7,948 bases of DNA, taken from positions 1-7,948 of the forward strand of contig JAIRLA010000256.1 in assembly GCA_031259795.1 (NCBI GenBank), written 5' to 3'. A program made the translations under genes and the position numbers. Under the pieces are notes generated by a model. It saw nothing but the letters and a program-made list of their open reading frames with translations. It had not been told where the DNA came from and did not search any database. Below are positions 1 through 5,141 of the stretch, piece after piece (the first letter of the stretch is position 1; each line of letters opens with the position of its first letter). The DNA comes from Azoarcus sp. (GTDB taxonomy: Bacteria; Pseudomonadota; Gammaproteobacteria; Burkholderiales; Rhodocyclaceae).

Positions 1-48
1 CAGGGGGAGAGAGTGGCCGAGGGCCGGAAGAGGGGAGGGGAATCCCAA

Positions 49-96
49 GAATCCATTCCAAGAGGCCCGCCTCGAACCGCCGCATGGATTGCCGCG
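49..96 (+). repeat. Truncated copy (left half) of a palindromic extragenic repeat
   Basis: These 48 bases match 3178-3225 with three substitutions (at 62, 67 and 73) and no gaps. The full copy downstream is a long palindrome. Here only its left arm and loop survive, and similarity stops abruptly after 96, where a different repeat (ending in GCAATGACG) takes over. It is a dispersed extragenic repeat unit, not part of a gene. The family is unknown to me. Confidence 0.8.
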
Positions 97-151
97 TCGA
101 TGCGCGCCTCGCAATGACGCAATGACGAAGTAGGAAGTTTTCGCAATGACG
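86..151. repeat. GGATTGCCGCG...GCAATGACG-type extragenic repeat
   Basis: The stretch 86-119 begins GGATTGCCGCGTCG and ends CTCGCAATGACG. As I recall, repeats of this layout, read on the other strand as CGTCATTGCGAG...GCAATCC, occur as dispersed intergenic elements in many bacterial genomes. The terminal unit GCAATGACG is present at 111-119, again directly after it (GCAATGACG at 119-127, sharing one base), and a third time at 143-151. The pattern is seen directly; the family link is from memory and should be checked by a genome-wide count. Confidence 0.5.
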
Positions 152-233
152 AGTTTTTCCAAGGAATTCCCCTCCCCCCTGTACCACCCGTGGCTTCCAT
201 GACCGTCAGGCGCGGCGCGGCGCGCGGGCCGCG

Positions 234-242
234 TGTGGATAA
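234..242 (-). promoter_or_regulatory. Perfect DnaA-box 9-mer upstream of prc
   Basis: TGTGGATAA is the exact reverse complement of the high-affinity E. coli DnaA box TTATCCACA. A weaker relative, TGTGGATCT (7 of 9), lies at 277-285. A chance perfect match in a window this size is unlikely but not negligible (about 1 in 16 at even base composition). Two sites without an AT-rich unwinding region or dnaA/dnaN genes do not make an origin. A DnaA-responsive prc promoter or a titration site is possible but unproven. Confidence 0.35.
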
Positions 243-378
243 AGCCGCACGCATAAGCTCGCGCGGACGCCTACACTGTGGATCTGTGATTTTGCGCGCC
301 GGGACATGGCAAGGTGTACTGGCGCGCGATTTCGTTCATACTTCGCGTATCTATGTCTCGCTGAAACAGTTGAATCCC

Positions 379-2532
379 ATGCCGACTCGCCTTTCAAGCT
401 GGATCGTCACAAGCGCCGCCGCGTGCCTGCTCGCCGCCGCGTCTGTGGCCGCCGCCCCTCTTCAGCCCACCCGGGCGCACGCCGAGGCCGCCATGACCAG
501 CGCGCATTTGTTGTCGCGTTATCACTACCAGGCTTCGCCGCTCGATGACGCGCTTTCGGAGAAGATCTTCGTCCGCTATCTGGAAGCGCTCGACCCCGCC
601 CGCCTTTTCTTTCTCCAGTCCGACGTCGACGGTTTCGCGTCCCTGCGCACGATCCTCGATGACGCTATTCTCGAAGGCAAGCTCGGCGCGCCTTTCGTCA
701 TGTTCGCCCGCTATGCCGAGCGCGCCGAAAAACAATTGTCCGTGATCCGCGCTCTGCTCGCCAGCGATTTCGATTTCACTGTCGACGAGAGTTACGCGCC
801 GGACCGCAGGGAAGCGCCGTGGGCGGCTTCCGAGGCGGAACTGCGTGAAATATGGCGCAAACGCATCAAGAACGACTGGCTGCGCCTGCGCATGGCGGGC
901 AAGGATGACGCCGCTATCCGCCAGACGCTCGTCAAACGCTATGAACACGCGCTGGAGAGTTCCGCCAAGCTCAACAGCGATGATGTGTTCCAGTTGTTCA
1001 TGAACGCCTGGGCCGGTACGCTCGAACCGCACACCAATTATCTTGGCCCGCGCGCCGCCGAGGATTTCGCTATTTCGATGAAACTGTCGCTCGTCGGTAT
1101 CGGCGCGGTGCTGCAAGAGCGCGATGATTATATTGTCGTGCGCGAGCTTGTTCCCGGCGGCCCGGCCGCGCGCTCGGGCCAGATCAATATCGGCGATCGC
1201 ATCGTCGGCGTCGCCCAGGGCAAGGAGGCGCCCATGGTCGACATCACCGGCTGGCGGGTCAGCGAAGCGGTCACGCTCATCCGCGGCAGCCGCGATACTT
1301 CGGTCGTGCTCGATATCCTGCCCGCCGATTCGGGCGATGGCGAACACCGCCGCGTGATGCTGGTGCGCGACACCATCCGCCTCGAAAACCAGGCCGCTTC
1401 CGGTTCGGTGCGCACGGTCGGCGGCGATGGCGAGGGCAAGAAAGCCCGGCGCATCGGCGTCATCAAGCTGCCCGGTTTCTATCAGGATACCGAGGCGCGC
1501 CGCAACAACGGCGCCCAATTCCGCAGCGCTACCCGCGATGTCGCCAAGATTATCGAGGATCTCAAGCGCGACAAGATCGACGCCCTGCTCATCGACCTGC
1601 GCAACAACGCCGGCGGTTCGCTCGATGAAGCGGTCTCTCTCACCGGGCTTTTCATTGATTCCGGCCCCGTCGTCATCCACCACAATGCGCGCGGCCAGAC
1701 GCGCGTCGAGCACGATCCCGTGCCGGGCATGGCCTGGAACGGGCCGCTTGGCGTGCTCATCAACCGCGCTTCGGCTTCGGCTTCCGAGATTTTCGCCGCC
1801 GCGATACAGGATTACGGACGCGGCATCGTGATCGGCGAAGACAGTTTCGGCAAGGGGACGGTGCAAACCCTGATCGACCTCGACGCCTTGAATGGCGATA
1901 CGCGCAAGGCCAGCGGAAAACGGCGCTACGGGGAATTGAAGATGACCATCGCCCAGTTTTTCCGCATCTCGGGCGGCACCACCCAATTGCGCGGCGTCAG
2001 TCCGGACATTGCCTTGCCCTCGCTGATCGACGCCAGGAACTTCGGTGAGTCGTCCTACGATAACGCCATGCCGTGGACGCGCATCGGCCCCGCCGAATTC
2101 CGCAGCGTCGGCAGCGTCACGCCGCTCCTGCCCGCTCTTGCCCTGCGCCACGAGCAAAGAACCGCCCTCGACGCGGGTTTCCGCATGCTGCGGGAGGAAG
2201 TCGGCGATCTGAAAATCCTGCGCGAGCGCAAGACGCTCTCCCTCAAGGAGAGCGTCCGCCGCGCCGAGCGCGCCCGTCTCGAAGCCCGCGCCAAGGCGCG
2301 CGCCAAGATCATCGGCGCGCAAGGCGATGAAGAAGACAGCGAGGAAATGCTCAGTGACGACGGTCTGCTCGACAGCGAGCGCAGCCTGACCCGGCAACTC
2401 GCCGCCGAAAAGGCGCGCAAGAGCGCGCGCGACATCATCCTCGATGAAACCGCGCACATTCTCGATGACATGGTCGATCTTCTCCACGCCAAATCCGAAA
2501 TCGTCCGGCGCGGTAGCGCGCGGGCGAATTGA
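379..2532 (+). CDS. prc: Carboxy-terminal processing (tail-specific) protease Prc
   Basis: Periplasmic serine protease of family S41 that degrades or trims proteins from their C-termini; in E. coli it processes FtsI and acts with NlpI on MepS. From ATG 379 it is 717 residues, close to E. coli Prc (682). Residues 1-35 look like a Sec signal: Arg4, a hydrophobic Ala-rich core, and AxA sites near 24-26 and AHA at 33-35. An N-terminal helical domain follows (about 40-230), then a PDZ domain (about 234-316, with GIGAVL and GGPAARSG), the S41 core (about 355-549) and the C-terminal Prc domain (about 550-717, with an acidic patch GDEEDSEEMLSDDG). The catalytic dyad is Ser467 in SASASEIF and Lys492 in FGKGTVQ, with Asp478 in QDYGR; the spacing matches E. 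coli Ser430/Asp441/Lys455. The ATG at 379 was chosen because it opens the signal peptide. Its Shine-Dalgarno is weak, and TTG 370 is an in-frame alternative. Confidence 0.95.
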   Translation: MPTRLSSWIVTSAAACLLAAASVAAAPLQPTRAHAEAAMTSAHLLSRYHYQASPLDDALSEKIFVRYLEALDPARLFFLQSDVDGFASLRTILDDAILEGKLGAPFVMFARYAERAEKQLSVIRALLASDFDFTVDESYAPDRREAPWAASEAELREIWRKRIKNDWLRLRMAGKDDAAIRQTLVKRYEHALESSAKLNSDDVFQLFMNAWAGTLEPHTNYLGPRAAEDFAISMKLSLVGIGAVLQERDDYIVVRELVPGGPAARSGQINIGDRIVGVAQGKEAPMVDITGWRVSEAVTLIRGSRDTSVVLDILPADSGDGEHRRVMLVRDTIRLENQAASGSVRTVGGDGEGKKARRIGVIKLPGFYQDTEARRNNGAQFRSATRDVAKIIEDLKRDKIDALLIDLRNNAGGSLDEAVSLTGLFIDSGPVVIHHNARGQTRVEHDPVPGMAWNGPLGVLINRASASASEIFAAAIQDYGRGIVIGEDSFGKGTVQTLIDLDALNGDTRKASGKRRYGELKMTIAQFFRISGGTTQLRGVSPDIALPSLIDARNFGESSYDNAMPWTRIGPAEFRSVGSVTPLLPALALRHEQRTALDAGFRMLREEVGDLKILRERKTLSLKESVRRAERARLEARAKARAKIIGAQGDEEDSEEMLSDDGLLDSERSLTRQLAAEKARKSARDIILDETAHILDDMVDLLHAKSEIVRRGSARAN

Positions 2533-2614
2533 GCGCGGCTCAACGCCGCCGCGCGGGCAGACGATCATGCAAGGCACGGAAAACGGCGTCCCCGTCCCGG
2601 CGCTGGAAGCGGGG

Positions 2615-3163
2615 ATGTCCGCCGCGCAGGCCAGCGCGGCGATCAAATCCCGCATCCGCACCATCCCGAACTGTCCCGAGCCGGGCGTGCTGTTCCGCGA
2701 CATCACGACCTTGCTCGGGGACGGCGCGGGGTTCCGGCTTGCCATCCGGCTACTGACTGATCGTTACGCCGGAACGAGGATCGACAAGGTCGCCGCCATT
2801 GAAGCGCGCGGTTTCATCATCGGCGCGCCGCTTGCCTGTGCGCTGGGGGCGGGATTCGTGCCGATACGCAAGCAGGGCAAGCTGCCCGCCGCGACGATCG
2901 GGCGCGATTACGATCTGGAATACGGCGCGGATCGCATCGAAATCCACACCGACGCCATCGCGGCCGATGAACACGTCCTGCTCGTTGATGATTTGCTCGC
3001 CACGGGCGGCACCGCCGGGGCGGCGTGCGCGCTTTTGCGCCAGGCGGGCGGCAGGATCGTCGAGTGCGCCTTCGTCATCGACCTGCCAAGCCTTGGCGGA
3101 CGCCAACGCCTGGAGCGGCAGGGCGTCAGGGTTTTCGCGTTGACCGGATTCGCGGACGGCTGA
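2615..3163 (+). CDS. apt: Adenine phosphoribosyltransferase
   Basis: Cytosolic purine-salvage enzyme that joins adenine and PRPP to give AMP and pyrophosphate. The 182 residues match E. coli Apt (183) along the whole length. Visible motifs: PGVLFRDITTLL (23-34), EARGFIIGAP (63-72), the flexible active-site loop RKQGKLPA...DYDLEYG (85-104, with the conserved Glu102-Tyr103), and the PRPP-binding signature VLLVDDLLATGGT (121-133). I chose ATG 2615 because it has GGAAG five bases upstream and gives the family's usual length. ATG 2567 would add 16 residues that Apt does not need and has only a weak binding site. The frame is also open back to 2444 inside prc, which I regard as chance. It starts 82 bp after prc with no terminator between, so co-transcription is likely. 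A long hairpin begins 14 bp after the stop. Confidence 0.95.
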   Translation: MSAAQASAAIKSRIRTIPNCPEPGVLFRDITTLLGDGAGFRLAIRLLTDRYAGTRIDKVAAIEARGFIIGAPLACALGAGFVPIRKQGKLPAATIGRDYDLEYGADRIEIHTDAIAADEHVLLVDDLLATGGTAGAACALLRQAGGRIVECAFVIDLPSLGGRQRLERQGVRVFALTGFADG

Positions 3164-3176
3164 AGGTCGGGTATCA

Positions 3177-3255
3177 GGAATCCATTCCAATAGGCTCGCC
3201 TTGAACCGCCGCATGGATTGCCGCGGTTCAGGGTAGGCCTATTGGAATAGGTTCT
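3177..3255 (+). repeat. Complete 79-bp palindromic repeat (hairpin) after apt
   Basis: Every base i from 3178 to 3213 faces base 6432-i with no bulge. Of these 36 pairs, 29 are Watson-Crick, 4 are G-T (allowed as G-U in the + strand RNA) and 3 are mismatches, leaving a 5-base loop TGGAT at 3214-3218. Perfect segments are ATTCCAATAGGC (3184-3195) with GCCTATTGGAAT (3237-3248), and TGAACCGC (3202-3209) with GCGGTTCA (3223-3230). No T-run follows, so it is not a standard terminator, but it could protect the 3' end of the prc-apt message or slow polymerase. The left half recurs at 49-96, which marks it as a mobile or dispersed repeat rather than a local structure. Confidence 0.85.
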
Positions 3256-3406
3256 AAAGAGGGGGGTGGAAGGAATGGGGCGCTTGTTCATTGTCCACCG
3301 CAAAGAAAACAGCGACGCTTCGCGCCGGATGGTTGGACGCCACTCCCCACCGCCAAGAATCGAATACGCCACAGGACGCCCGTCCCCCGTCTGAATATCC
3401 AGATTC

Positions 3407-3437
3407 TTGCTTCCGCTCCGGAATCCGGGCCTATAAT
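3407..3437 (+). promoter_or_regulatory. Candidate sigma-70 promoter of phbB
   Basis: A perfect -10 box TATAAT lies at 3432-3437. The best -35 match is TTGCTT at 3407-3412 with a rather long 19-bp spacer, so strength may depend on an activator or be modest. Transcription would begin near 3444, leaving a leader of about 110 bases before the phbB start. The right arm of an 8-bp inverted repeat (GATTCTTG at 3402-3409) overlaps the -35 region. Confidence 0.5.
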
Positions 3438-3446
3438 GCACGGGTT

Positions 3447-3519
3447 TTGCGGCGCGCACTTCGTTTTCATGTTCCGTGCCGCATGACGGGGCCGGGTGCT
3501 TCCGCCGCTTGCGGCGCGC
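3447..3519 (+). repeat. Pair of 11-bp direct repeats in the phbB leader
   Basis: TTGCGGCGCGC occurs at 3447-3457 and again, exactly, at 3509-3519. The starts are 62 bp apart, about six helical turns, so both would face the same side of the DNA. The second copy is part of an inverted repeat CGCCGC-TT-GCGGCG (3503-3516). They lie between the predicted transcription start and the phbB Shine-Dalgarno. They could be regulator sites (PhaR is the obvious candidate) or a leader RNA structure. The repeats are seen directly; the function is inference. Confidence 0.4.
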
Positions 3520-3555
3520 GATCCGGGTGGATTGTTCCTGAAGAGGATTCGATAA

Positions 3556-4299
3556 ATGTCCCAAAGAGTTGCTCTCGTTACCGGCGCCATGGGCGGCCTC
3601 GGTACCGCTATCGCCCAAGCCCTGGCCAAGGCGGGCCACAAGGTGGTGGCGGCTTACCATCCCCAATTCGACAACAAGGACCAGTGGCTGCAAGAGCAGG
3701 AAGCCGCCGGTTTCAAGGATTTCATCCCGGTCGCCGGCGATGTGGCCGATCTGGCCTCGGTGCAGGCCATGGCGGCCGAGGCCGAGCAAAAGGCCGGGCC
3801 GATCGACATCCTCGTGAATAACGCCGGGATCACCCGCGACAAGATGTTCGCCCGGATGGAGCGCGAACAGTGGGACGCGGTCATCAACACCAATCTTTCC
3901 AGCCTGTTCAACGTGACCAAGCAGGTTTCGGCCAAGATGGCGGAACGCGGCTGGGGCCGTATCATCAATATTTCCTCGGTCAATGGCGTCAAGGGCCAGG
4001 CCGGACAAACCAATTATTCCGCGGCCAAGGCCGGGGTGATCGGCTTCACCAAGGCGCTCGCGCAGGAGTTGGCGACCAAGGGCGTGACCGTCAACGCCAT
4101 CGCGCCGGGTTATGTCGCCACCAAGATGGTGACGGCGATCCGCGAGGACATCCTGAAAGGCATCATTGATTCAGTGCCCATGAAGCGCTTGGCCAAGCCG
4201 GAGGAGATCGGTTTCGCCGTGGTCTTCCTCGCCGACGAGTTGTCCGGCTTCACCACGGGCGCTACGCTCAATATCAACGGTGGACTGAACTATCAGTGA
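3556..4299 (+). CDS. phbB: Acetoacetyl-CoA reductase (PHB synthesis)
   Basis: Cytosolic short-chain dehydrogenase that reduces acetoacetyl-CoA to (R)-3-hydroxybutyryl-CoA, the PHB monomer precursor. It is 247 residues and aligns with Cupriavidus PhaB (246) from end to end. The Rossmann glycine motif is TGAMGGLG (9-16). NNAG (88-91) and the block INISSVNGVKGQAGQTNYSA carry the catalytic Ser141, Tyr154 and Lys158. GITRD, NTNLSSLFNVTKQV and RGWGRI are PhaB-like and argue against the related FabG, although FabG is the nearest alternative family. The cofactor loop is odd: residues 37-41 are QFDNK where Cupriavidus has NSPRR, so the two arginines near the NADPH phosphate are missing. AAGAGGA at 3541-3547 is a good Shine-Dalgarno. 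It has its own promoter and terminator, so it is probably monocistronic. No phaC or phaA lies beside it. Confidence 0.94.
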   Translation: MSQRVALVTGAMGGLGTAIAQALAKAGHKVVAAYHPQFDNKDQWLQEQEAAGFKDFIPVAGDVADLASVQAMAAEAEQKAGPIDILVNNAGITRDKMFARMEREQWDAVINTNLSSLFNVTKQVSAKMAERGWGRIINISSVNGVKGQAGQTNYSAAKAGVIGFTKALAQELATKGVTVNAIAPGYVATKMVTAIREDILKGIIDSVPMKRLAKPEEIGFAVVFLADELSGFTTGATLNINGGLNYQ

Positions 4300-4351
4300 G
4301 CCGTCGCGCGCCGCCGGGCGGCTGTCCCGACGGCATGCATGCGGCGCCCCG
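4300..4351 (+). other. GC-rich hairpin and palindrome after phbB
   Basis: Directly after the phbB stop, CCGTCG (4301-4306) pairs with CGACGG (4328-4333) around an inner GCCGCC/GGCGGC stem (4310-4322). The 10-bp perfect palindrome GCATGCATGC follows at 4333-4342, just before the terminator. The structures may stabilise the message end. The palindrome could be a protein site, but nothing in the sequence says for what. Confidence 0.3.
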
Positions 4352-4384
4352 AAAACCCCGCCAATGGCGGGGTTTTTATTTTTT
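4352..4384 (+). terminator. Rho-independent terminator of phbB
   Basis: AAAACCCCGCC (4352-4362) and GGCGGGGTTTT (4366-4376) form an 11-bp stem with an AAT loop, followed by a T-rich tract TTTTTATTTTTT (4373-4384). It sits 52 bp after the phbB stop and separates phbB from phaR transcription. Its A/T-rich flanks mean it could also work, less well, on the opposite strand. Confidence 0.9.
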
Positions 4385-4393
4385 CGAGCGATA

Positions 4394-4430
4394 TATAATG
4401 AAAAGCGCCCGTATCCGTGACGTGCGGGCG
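4394..4430 (+). promoter_or_regulatory. phaR promoter -10 box and start-site inverted repeat
   Basis: A perfect TATAAT lies at 4394-4399, ten bases after the phbB terminator T-tract. No good -35 is visible at the expected place, which falls within the terminator stem. An inverted repeat, CGCCCGTA (4406-4413) with TGCGGGCG (4423-4430), 7 of 8 bases pairing, covers the likely transcription start. PhaR proteins are known to repress their own genes, so this is a reasonable place for an autoregulatory operator. The motif itself has no proof. Confidence 0.45.
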
Positions 4431-4455
4431 AATCGTCTGATCCAGGAGGCTCCCC

Positions 4456-5067
4456 ATGGGCGATCAAACACGCCTGATCAAAAAATACCCCAACCGTCGT
4501 CTTTACGACACCCGTACCAGCTCTTACATCACTTTGATCGACGTCAAGGAGCTTGTGCTTGGACATGAGGACTTCCAGGTGGTCGATGCCAAGACGGGGG
4601 AAGATCTTACCCGCAGCATCTTGTTGCAAATCATTCTGGAGGAAGAAAGCGGCGGTGTGCCGATGTTTACCAGCGACCTGCTCTCGCATGTGATCCGCTT
4701 TTACGGACACGCCTTGCAGGGCATGATGGGCAAGTACCTCGAAAACAATATCAAGGCTTTCTCGGACATGCAGAACAAATTGCAGGACCAGGTGCGCGGT
4801 ATCTATGGCGAAAACAATTCGATCAGCCATGATCTGTGGTCGCAATTCCTGAATTTCCAGGGGCCGGCGTTGCAGAACATGATGAGCGCCTACGTCGAGC
4901 AATCGAAGAAAATGTTCCAGCAAATGCAGGAACAGGTCGAAAGCCAGACGCGCAACATGTTCACCGGCTTCCAGTTCACGCCCCAGTTCGGCGCGCATCC
5001 CGGGCAGGCGGCGGGCAAGGGCGAGAATCTCCCGCCGCCGCCCGGCAAGTTTCCCGCTGGCAAGTAA
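4456..5067 (+). CDS. phaR: Polyhydroxyalkanoate synthesis repressor PhaR
   Basis: Regulator that senses PHB granules. In characterised PhaR proteins the free protein represses phasin genes and its own gene, and leaves DNA when it binds nascent polymer. It has 203 residues. The N-terminal DNA-binding PHB_acc_N domain covers about 6-66 and includes LIKKYPNRRLYDT and SYITLIDVKELV. The PHB_acc segment starts near 70 (MFTSDLLSHVIRFYG). Residues 82-114 and 134-166 are a gapless internal duplication (FxGxALQxMMxxY pattern), both likely amphipathic, polymer-binding helices. The tail after about 178 is Gly/Pro-rich and disordered. AGGAGG at 4444-4449, six bases before ATG, is a near-ideal Shine-Dalgarno. 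The gene stands between two terminators with its own -10 box, so it is a separate unit from phbB and rimO. Confidence 0.95.
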   Translation: MGDQTRLIKKYPNRRLYDTRTSSYITLIDVKELVLGHEDFQVVDAKTGEDLTRSILLQIILEEESGGVPMFTSDLLSHVIRFYGHALQGMMGKYLENNIKAFSDMQNKLQDQVRGIYGENNSISHDLWSQFLNFQGPALQNMMSAYVEQSKKMFQQMQEQVESQTRNMFTGFQFTPQFGAHPGQAAGKGENLPPPPGKFPAGK

Positions 5068-5100
5068 GCGCATCGGCGGCATTCTCGTTCCATTGTTGCT

Positions 5101-5126
5101 AACGCCCCTTCGCGGGGCGTTTTTTT
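5101..5126 (+). terminator. Rho-independent terminator of phaR
   Basis: AACGCCCC (5101-5108) and GGGGCGTT (5114-5121) form an 8-bp stem with loop TTCGC, followed by a run of seven T (5120-5126). It lies 33 bp after the phaR stop and 15 bp before the rimO start. rimO must therefore be read through this terminator or have a promoter inside the end of phaR; I see no clear one. Confidence 0.9.
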
Positions 5127-5141
5127 CCCCGATCAAGCCAG

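Larger units (their letters stand above)
32..177. repeat. 12-bp inverted repeat framing a repeat-rich block
   Basis: GGGGAGGGGAAT at 32-43 is the exact reverse complement of ATTCCCCTCCCC at 166-177. The arms enclose about 120 bp made almost wholly of extragenic repeat sequence: the half palindrome at 49-96 and the GCAATGACG units. This arrangement would fit a small non-autonomous element with terminal inverted repeats. However, I see no target-site duplication outside the arms, and purine-rich arms can pair by chance. The arms are seen directly; their role is inference. Confidence 0.4.
1..378. other. Non-coding region upstream of prc
   Basis: No frame here resembles a protein. The prc frame stays open back to an ATG at 190, but the added residues are Arg/Gly-rich, lack a ribosome binding site and would bury the signal peptide. 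The left half (about 32-177) is repeat-derived and listed separately. The right half (about 180-378) holds a perfect DnaA-box 9-mer and presumably the prc promoter. I could not find a convincing -35/-10 pair there. The first 31 bases are purine-rich and show nothing recognisable. Confidence 0.6.
3164..3555. other. Intergenic region between apt and phbB
   Basis: This 392-bp gap has three parts. Bases 3177-3255 are a long palindromic repeat. Bases 3256-3400 show no gene or known motif; an 8-bp inverted repeat (CAAGAATC at 3354-3361, GATTCTTG at 3402-3409) has its right arm over the proposed phbB -35 region. From about 3407 on lie the phbB promoter and a leader of roughly 110 bases with GC-rich repeats. 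Open frames crossing it on both strands have no recognisable protein content. Confidence 0.6.

Noticed and set aside
111..151. CRISPR-like array from the three GCAATGACG units
   Set aside because: Units are far too short, two are directly abutting, and there are no regular spacers or cas genes.
234..285. Replication origin
   Set aside because: One perfect and one weak DnaA box only, with no AT-rich unwinding region and no dnaA, dnaN or gidA neighbours.
190..378. 63-residue N-terminal extension of Prc from ATG 190
   Set aside because: No ribosome binding site, not like Prc, and it would bury a clear signal peptide starting at 379; it also covers a DnaA box.
394..2745. 783-codon open frame on the minus strand opposite prc
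   Set aside because: It mirrors prc codon structure in GC-rich DNA, has no recognisable domain, and prc has complete catalytic motifs in the opposite sense.
3291..3821. 176-codon plus-strand frame before phbB
   Set aside because: It overlaps phbB out of frame, lacks a ribosome binding site and has no domain signal.
2908..4008. 366-codon minus-strand frame crossing apt, the intergenic repeat and phbB
   Set aside because: It runs through two real genes and a palindromic repeat and resembles no protein.
4171..5136. 321-codon minus-strand frame opposite phaR
   Set aside because: Antisense shadow that crosses two terminators and the phaR promoter.
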